Position numbers and translations under genes: made by a program. Shown in pieces: positions 36,446 through 44,587 of a stretch of 64,000 nt of DNA; within the stretch, counting starts at the first letter, position 1; each line of letters starts with the position of its first letter. This DNA is from Haloarcula hispanica ATCC 33960 (GTDB taxonomy: Archaea; Halobacteriota; Halobacteria; Halobacteriales; Haloarculaceae), in contig NC_015944.1 in assembly GCF_000223905.1 (NCBI RefSeq), positions 186,001-250,000 of the forward strand, given 5' to 3'. Under the pieces are notes generated by a model that did not search any database, was not told the origin of the DNA, and saw nothing but the letters and a program-made list of their open reading frames with translations.

Positions 36446-36812
36446 AACTCTGGGTAGAACGTGCTATGGCGTGGCAATATAGTTACCGCCTGGTCCACCT
36501 CCTTTGCAAACTGACATCGCATTATCACGTAGTGTTTCAGAATAACAGGAGTACCATTGTTAATAGATTTGGGTCCCCTGTGGTGATTGTCGCTTCCGGT
36601 CAGAAACTCCGAGCAGTGTCCAACACGCTATTGTACTGTCAAGTTATATGTTAACAGCCCTCTGTGATTTTTATGATACGGGGTTTCACACCGGCGACAG
36701 CCGCTCTACCGGTCAGTGGTTCTGTTCCGAGGGAGTATCACAGCATCGCTCCGTGTGGCCCAGCGACGCTCCTACTCCCAGCGCTTTTGCCTGCGCGCCG
36801 CCGGGCATCGAT
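36446..36812. other. Divergent intergenic region
   Basis: 367 bp between fusion copy 3 and the deacylase gene. The left 220 bp are AT-rich. GTACCATTGTTAAT at 36551-36564 resembles the motif at 14456 and 61730. No gene recognised; the deacylase frame is open into this region but those codons look non-coding. Confidence 0.45.
36475..36484 (-). promoter_or_regulatory. Putative TATA box of fusion copy 3
   Basis: Minus strand AACTATATTG, 30-39 bp before ATG 36445. Confidence 0.4.
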
Positions 36813-37769
36813 ATGGACTACACCGCCGTCACGCACACGACGACTGACCGACGGCTCGGGAGACTCCCGTCAGGACGAGCCGTGTCCGTGACTGTCCACC
36901 GGTACGTCGGCAGCCCCGGGCCGACAGTGTATATTCAGGCGGCGCAACACGGCATCGAACTCAACGGCCCAGCCGCGTTACGGCGACTGCACGACCGCCT
37001 GACCGACGCGGCTATCGCCGGGACAGTACTTGTCATCCCAGTCGTGAACCAGCTCGCGTTCGATCACCGGTCGTACATGACCCCCGGCGAGTACGACGTG
37101 ATGAACCCGAACCTGAACCGCGTGTGGCCGGGAGACGAGTCCGGAAGCCTACAGGAACAGTTTGCCGCTCGGCTGTGGGAACTCGTGAAAGACGCGGACG
37201 CCGCGGTCGATCTCCACACCGGCACGGCAGATATGCTGGAACACGTCAGATGCCGGGCGGGCGACCCGGCCGCCGAGCGCCTCGCCGAAGCGTTCGGTAC
37301 TTCCTACAGAATCACCGACGAGTCCGAGGACACCGGCGACGACGGCTCTGGCGGGACGTTCCGCGCTGCGGCTGCGGCAGCCGGCATTCCGGTTATCACG
37401 GCGGAGCTATCGAACAGTCGCCGGATAGCACAGGACGCGGTTGCGGCTGGTGTCGACGGGATACAGAATCTCCTGCGCGAGCGGGCAGTCCTCCCGGCAG
37501 AGCCGGAGCCCCACGCCGGGCAGACGGTGCTTCGAAACGACGCGGAGCCGGTCACCGCGTCGGAATCGGGATTGTTCGAATGTCGGCCGGACATCGCCGT
37601 CGGTGACACTGTCGACGCCGGGGAGCGACTGGGGGCTGTCTACGAACCCTCCTCGTTCGAGCAACAACAGGTCGTCTCAGCGACAGAACGAGGAGTGATA
37701 TTCTCGCTTGCCAGGGAGTCTGTCGTCGTGAAAGGGGAACGCCTCGCAGGCATCGCGACACCGCGATAA
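36813..37769 (+). CDS. Succinylglutamate desuccinylase/aspartoacylase family deacylase (M14-like)
   Basis: A 318-residue zinc hydrolase. Metal ligands are visible as QHGIELNG (His46, Glu49) and DLHTGT (His near 135), with NPNLNRVWPGD between, as in this family. The C-terminal third is a beta-rich domain (GLFECRPDIAVGDTVDAGERLG) that resembles a lipoyl-like or barrel extension. Members remove acyl groups from amino acids (aspartoacylase, succinylglutamate desuccinylase, and DoeB in ectoine breakdown). Among osmolyte genes an N-acyl amino acid from an osmolyte is a reasonable guess. ATG 36813 is selected because the upstream codons are uncharacteristic. Confidence 0.8.
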   Translation: MDYTAVTHTTTDRRLGRLPSGRAVSVTVHRYVGSPGPTVYIQAAQHGIELNGPAALRRLHDRLTDAAIAGTVLVIPVVNQLAFDHRSYMTPGEYDVMNPNLNRVWPGDESGSLQEQFAARLWELVKDADAAVDLHTGTADMLEHVRCRAGDPAAERLAEAFGTSYRITDESEDTGDDGSGGTFRAAAAAAGIPVITAELSNSRRIAQDAVAAGVDGIQNLLRERAVLPAEPEPHAGQTVLRNDAEPVTASESGLFECRPDIAVGDTVDAGERLGAVYEPSSFEQQQVVSATERGVIFSLARESVVVKGERLAGIATPR

Positions 37770-37842
37770 CCGAGACGTATCCGAGGAGCCGCCTGCGGGC
37801 ACTGTTTCAGACGTGTGTTGCTAGCCGTAGTTTTGGGGAAGT

Positions 37843-37857
37843 TTATAAATGGGTTCG
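37843..37857 (+). promoter_or_regulatory. Promoter box shared with the MetF-like gene (copy 1)
   Basis: TTATAAATGGGTTCG contains a TATA element and is identical over 15 bp to 39112-39126. Both copies start exactly 65 nt before the ATG of the following gene, suggesting common regulation. Confidence 0.6.
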
Positions 37858-37907
37858 GTATTCCACACCTATCTCTACAGCATAACGTGTCATAGTCACT
37901 CAATGAC

Positions 37908-39098
37908 ATGGGACTTCACACCACATTCACGGCGCTCGCGGAGGTCATCGATGCGTACGAATCCCGCGGCCGGTCCATCAAGACCGTCGAAGCATCGCCG
38001 GCCGACACCGGTGATGCAGTCCTCGATGTGACGGTGGCGATGCCGGTCTCGCTGCGTTCCGGCGGCGGCGCTGACGAGGGTCTCACGCCGGAGACGGCGA
38101 GTCTAACCGACAGTGGTGACCTCGAAGTCACGTTCTCACCGGCGGCCACTGAACTTCCGTCGACCGCTGGGGCCTCACTATCGACAGGCGACGCCTCAGC
38201 TACGGTCACCGATGACGGCTTGCTTCTGACGGTAGACCTGACAATTGATGCCACGGGCGCGCCAGACGAGGCAGCCAGCGTCGACTGTGGGCCTGACCAG
38301 GCTAGCCCCGCCGACGCGACGACGGTCCGCGCAGTGAATTCGTCTGGCACCGACGGTGGTACCTCACTCGCTGATTCTGCTATCTCTGATGCAGAATCTG
38401 TCAGTGAGGGAGGCGACGGTACACGGGAAAGCCCACAGTCGGACGGCGCGGCTACAGCGGCTCCCCAGTCTGGTGGCGAGAACGACTCTGAATCCGGCCC
38501 GTTCGCCGCCGTCCGCGACGACTCCGTCCCACCGTACGAGGACACCGACTACCTGCAAGCACTGTACGACGAGTGTGACAACTTCAGGGAGATCGCCGAG
38601 CAGATACAGATGGATGTCTCCTCCGAGACGGTCCGCCGGTACATGATAGAAGCGGACATCCACGTCCCGAACACGTACAACACCTCCAGCGACGAGGAAG
38701 AAGAAGCGGCCGAATCAGGGCAGTCTGACAACGGCGCGAGCCAGGGTGAAGTCGATGCCGGGGGCGGACAGGTCAGTGTGGCCGAACCCGTTTCGGCCGA
38801 GTCAGTTGGTTCCGAGAGTTCGGTCGGAGAACTTCCAGACGAGCAACTGGTCACTGACGGGATCGGACTCCCAGCCGATGTCCAACTGCGTGACGTCGCG
38901 GACGCGGTCGTCGATTCCGACACGGTATACGAGGTACAGCGATGCCTGAGTCTCGACCGTGGCCAGACCCGGGACCTGCTGGCGGAACTCAATCTGTTAG
39001 ATCTCGTCCTGTGCCGGCTCGCGGACGAACCGGACCACGCTGTCTCCTACGGGACTGTGGCCAGTCGGATCCGGCAGTGTGCGCCTCATAGCGCGTGA
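37908..39098 (+). CDS. Putative haloarchaeal HTH-containing regulator
   Basis: A 396-residue, very acidic protein. Residues 1-115 form a conserved-looking N-terminal domain (LHTTFTALAEVIDAYESRG). Low-complexity Asp/Ser/Ala linkers follow. Residues about 212-250 (YLQALYDECDNFREIAEQIQ then VSSETVRRYMIEADIHVP) form a helix-turn-helix. After a second linker, the C-terminal 80 residues are helical (ADAVVDSDTVYEVQRCLSLD). It is likely a DNA-binding regulator, but its target is unknown. It shares a promoter box with the MetF-like gene just downstream, so the two may be coexpressed. No enzyme motif is seen. Confidence 0.65.
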   Translation: MGLHTTFTALAEVIDAYESRGRSIKTVEASPADTGDAVLDVTVAMPVSLRSGGGADEGLTPETASLTDSGDLEVTFSPAATELPSTAGASLSTGDASATVTDDGLLLTVDLTIDATGAPDEAASVDCGPDQASPADATTVRAVNSSGTDGGTSLADSAISDAESVSEGGDGTRESPQSDGAATAAPQSGGENDSESGPFAAVRDDSVPPYEDTDYLQALYDECDNFREIAEQIQMDVSSETVRRYMIEADIHVPNTYNTSSDEEEEAAESGQSDNGASQGEVDAGGGQVSVAEPVSAESVGSESSVGELPDEQLVTDGIGLPADVQLRDVADAVVDSDTVYEVQRCLSLDRGQTRDLLAELNLLDLVLCRLADEPDHAVSYGTVASRIRQCAPHSA

Positions 39099-39111
39099 TA
39101 GAAGCGATTTC

Positions 39112-39126
39112 TTATAAATGGGTTCG
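39112..39126 (+). promoter_or_regulatory. Promoter box shared with the HTH gene (copy 2)
   Basis: TTATAAATGGGTTCG, identical to 37843-37857 and again starting 65 nt before the ATG (39177). The flanking leader sequences differ, so the identity is confined to this box. Confidence 0.6.
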
Positions 39127-39176
39127 ATGCCCCACCCACAGAGAAAAGTACGGGTGCGCCTTATCTCTGGCAACTC

Positions 39177-40037
39177 ATGGCCCTCGGAACACGCGCTGTC
39201 TCAGACAGTCAGGGTGTCCGGACGCTGCTGACGAGCGCCCGGTTCGAACTGATGCCGTTCGAGAGCTTCGACGAGGAGATTACCCACCTCCCCGACAATG
39301 CGACTATCGCAATCACGACCTCACCACAACTCGGCATCGAGAAAACCGTCGAAAAGACGGAGGAAGCTGCCGAAATGGGGTACGATGTCGTGCCACACAT
39401 CGCGGCCCGGTATGTGGAAGACCAGGAGCAACTCGAAGCGATTGCAGAGCGACTTGAGCAGGCAGGCATCACGGACATCTTCGTCCCAGGAGGTGACCGC
39501 GAGGAACCGGCCGGTGAGTACGAGTCGGCGCACGGCCTGCTCGAAGCGCTCGCAGAGACCGAATACTCCTTCGAGGAAGTCGGAATCACGGGCTACCCCG
39601 AGGGCCACGACTTCATCGACGACGAGACGCTGGCGGAGTCGATGGCACAGAAAGAGCCGTACGCGACGTACATCGTCACCCAGCTCTGTTACGACCCGGA
39701 GACCGTGGTAGAGTGGGTCGAAGACATCCGTGCTCGCGGTATCGAACTCCCGGTCGAAGTCGGTATCCCGGGCGTGATGAACTACCAGCGCCTGATGCAA
39801 ATCTCTCAAAAGGTCGGTGTCGGTGATTCGATCAAGTTCCTCAGGAAGACGACGGGCATTCTCGGGTTCGTCAAGCAACTGGTCGGCTCCCGCGGGACCT
39901 ACGAACCCGACGAACTCATCGACGGCCTCGCGCCCTACGTCGGAGACGACGAGTACAACATCCGCGGCGTCCACATCTACACGTTCAATCAGACGCCTGA
40001 TACGGAAAAATGGCGGCACAACCGTCTCGACTCCTGA
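39177..40037 (+). CDS. Methylenetetrahydrofolate reductase (MetF-like)
   Basis: A 286-residue TIM-barrel protein of the MTHFR family: TIAITTSPQLGIEKTVEKTE, YDVVPHIAARYVEDQEQLEAI, ITDIFVPGGDREEPAGEY, EVGITGYPEGH and VEVGIPGVMNY follow the order of MetF strands. It is about the length of bacterial MetF. It interconverts methylene-THF and methyl-THF using FAD. No cobalamin-dependent methionine synthase is next to it; the neighbour is a DmdA-like methyltransferase that would produce methyl-THF. So it may run in the oxidative direction here. That direction is inference. Confidence 0.82.
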   Translation: MALGTRAVSDSQGVRTLLTSARFELMPFESFDEEITHLPDNATIAITTSPQLGIEKTVEKTEEAAEMGYDVVPHIAARYVEDQEQLEAIAERLEQAGITDIFVPGGDREEPAGEYESAHGLLEALAETEYSFEEVGITGYPEGHDFIDDETLAESMAQKEPYATYIVTQLCYDPETVVEWVEDIRARGIELPVEVGIPGVMNYQRLMQISQKVGVGDSIKFLRKTTGILGFVKQLVGSRGTYEPDELIDGLAPYVGDDEYNIRGVHIYTFNQTPDTEKWRHNRLDS

Positions 40038-40100
40038 AACCGATCTACTTACTGTCCGTCCTCGGGCCACCCAGCTACAAGTACCTGTTTTCGACCGTCT

Positions 40101-40121
40101 CGCTGGCAGAGACTGCCAGCG
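40101..40121. terminator. Hairpin between convergent genes
   Basis: CGCTGGCA and TGCCAGCG form an 8-bp perfect stem with a 5-nt loop, between the 3' ends of the MetF-like gene and the DmdA-like gene. No T-tract follows, so a termination role is only positional. Confidence 0.3.
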
Positions 40122-40331
40122 TGTCATGCCGTGGCCAGCGTATCCCCGACGCAGTCCAGCAAGAAACGTGAAGTGAGATTTTCCGGGTAGCATCTATACG
40201 GCCGCGGAACTGCAGGAGAGTGGGCGGAGGGCTACAACGGTATCAGTGAAAACCGGGCGCGGCAGTCGGGAGGTAAAACAGCGGCGGACGACAGGTGGGT
40301 GTGCGGACTGCTGGGACAGACGGAGTGGGGA

Positions 40332-41708
40332 TTAGTCGTCGCTTTCGGCCTCTTTCCGGGCGTTGAGCTTCGCCTGCTCACGGGCGCTCGGGTTGACAGA
40401 CTCCTTGAACGGCACTTTCGCGGCGGTCGCGAACACCGGCTCACCGGGCTCGTCGGCGTACTCGTCGGGGAGATGGACCTGGAACTCCAGATCAAGTTCC
40501 TCGTCGTAGATCTCGTCGTTGAGCGGCGTGTCGGTGACTTCCTGAATCTTCTCGGCCGGGACGAATCCCATCCCGATGTTGGTTTCGAGATCCGGGTTCC
40601 ACCACGGCGAGGTGAGGTAGCCACACTCTTCGCCCGTGTCCGGGTCGGAGATGAGCCAGAAGTCGGGGGCGTAGTCACGGATCGGCTCGCCAGCGATCTT
40701 CAGGCCGATGAGCTTGTGCTCGAACGGGTAGTTGCCGTTCTCGATCTGGTCTTTCTGCTCTTCGAGGACCTCTTTGCCGATGTAGTCGGCCTCCTTGTCG
40801 TCGGGAACGTGGTAGCCCAGGTTGACCTGGAACGGCGAGGTCTCGTGGTCGAGGTCCTGGCCCCAGGACATGATACCGGCGGCGATCCGGCGGTGGTGTC
40901 CCGGTGCGATCTGGCGACCGTCGTGGTCTTTGACGGACTCCATGACGGGGTCCCAGACCTGTTCGGCGTTTTCCATCGCGTCTTTGACGTAGACCTCGAA
41001 GCCTTTCTCACCCGAGAAGCCGGTCTGGCTGATCAACACATCACAGCCGTTGATTTCGGCGTCCATCAGGCCGTAGTACGGGACGTCTTTGACCTTGTCG
41101 CCGACGACGTCGACCATCACGTCGAGCGCCCTCGGGCCCTGGATCTGCATCGGAGCCACATCGATCTCATCGATTTCGACGTCGAAGTCGTTGTCGACGT
41201 TGACGCCCTGCAGCCACTGCATCAGCGTCGAGTCCGAGATGGAGAACCAGAACTCGTCTTCCTCGGGGCGCAGGAGAACGGGGTCGTTCAGGACGCCGCC
41301 GTCCTCGTTACAGAGGATGACGTACTTTCCGTCCATGGCGTCCATACCTGTCACGTCGCGGGTGACGACGTAGTTCGTCAGCGCCTCGGCGTCGGGCCCT
41401 TTGACCCGAATCTGTCGCTCTACGGCGACGTCCCAGAGGGTGACAGTGTTGGTCAGTGCGTCGTACTCCTTCATCACGCCGCCGTCCTCGGGCTCGATGA
41501 GACCGCGCGGGTGATAGAGGCGGTTGTAGACGGTCGCCCGCCAGGCACCCTCCTCGTTGAACGACTTGTGGAAGAACGGGGACTTTCGAACGCGCGTTGA
41601 CACCAACATCTCGATGTTGGGGTCACCAGTCTGGCGGAGGTTACGGGGGACAGTCCGATCTGACTGGTCGACACTGGGATGGTTAGGATGTTCCTCGTTA
41701 CCGGTCAT
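40332..41708 (-). CDS. DmdA-like / GcvT-family folate-dependent demethylase
   Basis: A 458-residue aminomethyltransferase-fold protein without an FAD domain. The stretch NTVTLWDVAVERQIRVKGPD and LCNEDGGVLNDPVLL are close to dimethylsulfoniopropionate demethylase DmdA (which moves a methyl from DMSP to THF). Other marks: SQTGFSGEKGFEVYV and the GcvT C-terminal barrel with GYLTSPWWNP. The N-terminal 60 residues and acidic C-terminal 40 residues are extra. It should transfer a methyl or methylene unit to THF; a quaternary compound such as betaine or DMSP is plausible. It converges on the MetF-like gene and has its own promoter. Confidence 0.82.
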   Translation of the reverse strand: MTGNEEHPNHPSVDQSDRTVPRNLRQTGDPNIEMLVSTRVRKSPFFHKSFNEEGAWRATVYNRLYHPRGLIEPEDGGVMKEYDALTNTVTLWDVAVERQIRVKGPDAEALTNYVVTRDVTGMDAMDGKYVILCNEDGGVLNDPVLLRPEEDEFWFSISDSTLMQWLQGVNVDNDFDVEIDEIDVAPMQIQGPRALDVMVDVVGDKVKDVPYYGLMDAEINGCDVLISQTGFSGEKGFEVYVKDAMENAEQVWDPVMESVKDHDGRQIAPGHHRRIAAGIMSWGQDLDHETSPFQVNLGYHVPDDKEADYIGKEVLEEQKDQIENGNYPFEHKLIGLKIAGEPIRDYAPDFWLISDPDTGEECGYLTSPWWNPDLETNIGMGFVPAEKIQEVTDTPLNDEIYDEELDLEFQVHLPDEYADEPGEPVFATAAKVPFKESVNPSAREQAKLNARKEAESDD

Positions 41709-41730
41709 GCCTATGAAAGAAGATGTGAAA

Positions 41731-41742
41731 TACTAATAAAGG
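41731..41742 (-). promoter_or_regulatory. Putative TATA box of the DmdA-like gene
   Basis: Minus strand CCTTTATTAGTA, 23-34 bp before ATG 41708, in an AT-rich upstream region. Confidence 0.55.
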
Positions 41743-41945
41743 ATATTGTTACTTGCTTCTGGGGTTTATATGCGGGAGGGACTTTGCGGGCAATTTCGAC
41801 ACTCAAAACCGTTGTTTAACAGCCCCAGAACATGAATATTCAACAGTATCTGGTATCTCGCTACTCGGCTGAAACTGGTAGCTGTAGTACGAAACGACCG
41901 GCACGGAACACGACCGAGCGGTTGGTGTGACTGTTCGGACAGATA

Positions 41946-42443
41946 TCAGTCCGAGTCACTGCTGGCTCGGGTGTATTTGACGATGTCGAAGTCGCTGTGT
42001 GTCGTTCGTTCCGTCTCGGACCAGCACGACCAATCGACGGTCGGGAAGACCGTATCGCCGTCGAATGTTGCCGTTAGTTCGGTGAGGATTAGCTCGTCGG
42101 CCTTTGGGAGAAACTGCTCGTACACAGTAGCGCCGCCAATGACATACGTCGTAGATGCGCCGCTGTTGGCCGCTTCGGTCAACGCCGCCGTCGTCGAGGT
42201 GACAGCCGTGACACTGTCAGGAAGGTGACGCGGCGTCGTAGTCAGAACAATGTTCAATCGCTCCGGGAGTGGGCCGTCGAGATCACGGCGGATGCTCTCA
42301 AAGGTACGCCGGCCCATAATCACCGGATGACCGATAGTCGTCTGTTTGAAATGTATCAGATCCTCGGGATACTGCCACGGAATGTCGCCGCCGGCACCGA
42401 TCACGCCGTTAGTCGCAACAGCGGCGATCAGCGAGAGTTTCAT
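41946..42443 (-). CDS. folA: Dihydrofolate reductase
   Basis: A 165-residue DHFR of normal length: [20 protein letters not shown] at the N terminus, [15 protein letters not shown] with Asp28 at the position of the catalytic acid, [11 protein letters not shown] for NADPH binding, and [13 protein letters not shown]. It reduces dihydrofolate to THF with NADPH. ATG 42443 is chosen because a TATA-like box lies 26-34 bp upstream. It belongs with the C1-folate genes to its left. An 84-bp palindromic element lies about 95 bp before the start, outside the core promoter. Confidence 0.95.
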   Translation of the reverse strand: MKLSLIAAVATNGVIGAGGDIPWQYPEDLIHFKQTTIGHPVIMGRRTFESIRRDLDGPLPERLNIVLTTTPRHLPDSVTAVTSTTAALTEAANSGASTTYVIGGATVYEQFLPKADELILTELTATFDGDTVFPTVDWSCWSETERTTHSDFDIVKYTRASSDSD

Positions 42444-42468
42444 ACGTACCTCTTTGTCGGGCTGCTGG

Positions 42469-42477
42469 TAATAAGTC
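42469..42477 (-). promoter_or_regulatory. Putative TATA box of folA
   Basis: Minus strand ACTTATTAC, 26-34 bp before ATG 42443, the spacing of a leaderless transcript. Confidence 0.5.
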
Positions 42478-42537
42478 CGTCCCACCGACGAGCGAGGCCA
42501 CCGCTCGAAACCGACGCATCAAATCCGCTGCCCGAGC

Positions 42538-42621
42538 TATAGTAACAATTGAAACGGTGTACACACTGATCGCACTGCCGCCGTGCGATCAGGTGTGCAT
42601 TGATTTTCAATGGCTACTATA
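42538..42621 (+). mobile_element. 84-bp palindromic MITE-like element, copy A
   Basis: It begins TATAGTAACAATTGAAAC and ends in the imperfect inverse CATTGAAA...TAGTATA read from the other strand, so the whole unit folds into one long hairpin. Compared with copy C on the opposite strand it differs at one base, and with copy B at two. It is too short to encode a protein, so it would depend on an outside transposase. Confidence 0.75.
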
Positions 42622-42777
42622 CGGACATTGTTTCAAGTGACAGCAAGTCGTATTCTGGAACTGGAATCCTGCCGTTTGGATCTGAATCAGTTGGATGTCG
42701 CCACACCAATGCTAGCCCGGACCTTGATAGCGTATCTCGCGCGCGACTTATGAGGTACCAGCCATATAAAACGCCGT

Positions 42778-43053
42778 ATGGATACGATTCACCTGTCGCC
42801 CGGTCCCGCCGCTGCTCAGGCGTTTCGCCTGGGAATTATCGCGAGCGCGGTCGGTGGACTCGCCGGGATTGCGACACTGTACTGGCTAGACGTCCTGACA
42901 CCGGTGTTTGCTGGATACGCACTTGTTCTCTTGTTCCCCGTGTATCTTGTCTTCGCCGCAACAGCGTTGAGCGTGTGGTTGGGATACAACAAAGACGCGA
43001 AAGCATTGCGACCGGTCTACCGTCAAAAGGATTCGAGCGGGCGATCCGAGTAA
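42778..43053 (+). CDS. Small two-span membrane protein
   Basis: A 91-residue protein with two hydrophobic helices (FRLGIIASAVGGLAGIATLYW and FAGYALVLLFPVYLVFAATAL) and a basic-polar tail YNKDAKALRPVYRQKDSS. It has the look of the DUF-type small haloarchaeal membrane proteins, but I cannot name it. A TATA-like CCATATAAAA lies only about 10 bp before the ATG, too close for this start, while CGACTTATG near 42745 fits better. It is between two 84-bp elements. Confidence 0.5.
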   Translation: MDTIHLSPGPAAAQAFRLGIIASAVGGLAGIATLYWLDVLTPVFAGYALVLLFPVYLVFAATALSVWLGYNKDAKALRPVYRQKDSSGRSE

Positions 43054-43224
43054 ACACCACGGTTAGATAGGTCCAGTATCTGCATCAATGACTCTATTTT
43101 CGATATTTTTGTTCACATACACCAGGATACAGTTTCAAATGCGGTTCGATGTCACGAGAGTTGGTTTAAATCGGTAAAACGATTGGAACGCCTTCCGAGC
43201 GCTCCCAGTGGCGGAACTGTGGAC

Positions 43225-43878
43225 TCACTCCTTTCTGTCGATTATTGTTGCTGCAATGAGGTTCCGCATACCCCGCCGGAGACGGCCGCTCATCGCTGTC
43301 GAGGACAATCCGATTTCGTCTGCGACTTCGTTCAAGGAGATATCCCTGGGTTCTCCGAAATAACCGTTTTCGTATGCGGTTGTCAGCGCGGTCCGCTGTT
43401 CATCGGTCAATCCGTATGACGACTCACCGCCAGTGTCCGTGTTTCCGTAGATTTCGATGATATCGAGCGAGATGTCGTTCTCGTTGGCATATTCCCAGAT
43501 CGTGTTGAGTGCCTCTCGGTCGGGGAGGAGGAGTCGGACGAGCCATCCGTTGCCCTTCGTTTCGGTATGGACGAGAAATCCATTGACATCCGTGACGACT
43601 GAGCTGATGAGTTTCGTTTCGGGGGTGTGTTCGATGTAGTATATGCCGGTCTGGTCGGTCCAGTCGACGAGTTCGTAGCTCTGGACTGTCGGATCGGCAT
43701 CGAGCATCTCTTCGAGTCGGTCTCTGTCACGATACTCGATGAGGAACGGAAACACAGTGGAGCCCGGATCGGTATTCCCCTGTGTGATGACACGTATCGC
43801 TATGTCTTCGAGGTTCTGTAACGTTGGAACCAGAGCGAGGCGTTCGTGTTCAATGTGTATTTTCGTCGTTATTGACAT
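43225..43878 (-). CDS. Bacterio-opsin activator (HTH_10) family regulator
   Basis: A 217-residue haloarchaeal regulator. The N-terminal 150 residues form a sensory-type domain (VQSYELVDWTDQTGIYYIEH, GWLVRLLLPDREALNTIWEY). The C-terminal LTDEQRTALTTAYENGYF...EVADEIGLSSTAMSGRLRRGM is the HTH_10 DNA-binding domain first seen in Bat. Such proteins regulate nearby genes in response to unknown signals; the divergent small gene and the nitrilase/MFS pair are candidate targets. No phosphoacceptor domain is present. The upstream 400 bp are AT-rich. Confidence 0.88.
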   Translation of the reverse strand: MSITTKIHIEHERLALVPTLQNLEDIAIRVITQGNTDPGSTVFPFLIEYRDRDRLEEMLDADPTVQSYELVDWTDQTGIYYIEHTPETKLISSVVTDVNGFLVHTETKGNGWLVRLLLPDREALNTIWEYANENDISLDIIEIYGNTDTGGESSYGLTDEQRTALTTAYENGYFGEPRDISLNEVADEIGLSSTAMSGRLRRGMRNLIAATIIDRKE

Positions 43879-44286
43879 TTTAGGTACGGAGATTACAATC
43901 GAAGCGTCAAAGACGAATACCAGTTCGACAACGGAGTGGCATCATCTGTGAACTGCTGTATGTACGCGGGGTCTCCACGTCAATGTTTACATGCACAGGT
44001 GCACACACGAGGGCAAAAATAAAAAGCTGACTGCCGTCCCAAATGGCCCCGATCGTGTTAGCGAGACTGTGTTTTCACCAATGAGAACGAGTCTCCGGAC
44101 GCAGTCTAAGCGACGAAGTAACGAGAAACAACTCAGAAGACATGTGTCATTGAACCAGCCAATTCGGCGAGTAGCACACGTCTCTATCGGAATGTGTATT
44201 AACAATCGTTTATAATTGTGCGTAATAAATACCCGTAATTATCCTACAATGAGCTTAGAAGGCTGTACCCAGTATATTGTATTGAC
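43879..44286. other. AT-rich divergent intergenic region
   Basis: 408 bp between the HTH_10 regulator and a tiny reading frame. It is markedly AT-rich (for example AAAAATAAAAAG at 44024, TTTATAATTG at 44211), unlike the core genes, which suggests acquired or decaying DNA. Its TATA-like strings could drive both directions. No gene or RNA recognised. Confidence 0.45.
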
Positions 44287-44454
44287 ATGAGTGAACCACA
44301 AAACCAATCCACCGCGGATAGCGAGTTCTCAAACGACGATTTCTATCTACCGGCAGTCGCGCTACCGCCGAACTTCGGTCGTATCGAGGCGGCTGTTTCC
44401 GACCTCTTCGACTTCCACGGCGTCGTGCTGATTCCGGACAGTTACAATAAGTAA
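44287..44454 (+). CDS. Orphan 55-residue reading frame, possibly an N-terminal remnant
   Basis: ATG 44287 opens a 55-codon frame with haloarchaeal codon use: acidic start MSEPQNQSTADSEFSNDD, then FYLPAVALPPNFGRIEAAVSDL and a TAA. A TATA-like GCTTAGAAGG lies about 28 bp upstream. The text reads like the start of a longer enzyme that was cut off; an 84-bp element sits 38 bp after the stop. No family recognised. It could also be a real small protein. Confidence 0.4.
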   Translation: MSEPQNQSTADSEFSNDDFYLPAVALPPNFGRIEAAVSDLFDFHGVVLIPDSYNK

Positions 44455-44492
44455 CTCAGCCGCGTAGCATGTGTGGTTTATTTGAGGGTACC

Positions 44493-44576
44493 TATAGTAA
44501 CAATTGAAACGATGTACACACTGATCGCACTGCCGCCGTGCAATCAGGTGTGCATTGATTTTCAATGGCTACTATA
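44493..44576 (+). mobile_element. 84-bp palindromic MITE-like element, copy B
   Basis: Same length and direction as copy A, with two base differences from it; one from copy C. It lies 11 bp after the end of the nitrilase C-terminal segment and 38 bp after the orphan frame. Its terminal TATAGTA is followed outside by ACTAATCG with no clear target duplication. Confidence 0.75.
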
Positions 44577-44587
44577 ACTAATCGTGG

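Noticed and set aside
39112-39140. Possible tRNA T-arm (GGGTTCGATGCCCC)
   Set aside because: No acceptor stem, D-arm or anticodon arm can be drawn around it; the same box at 37843 has no T-arm-like continuation.
40299-41600. 433-codon frame opposite the DmdA-like gene
   Set aside because: Antisense shadow with no promoter or family signal.
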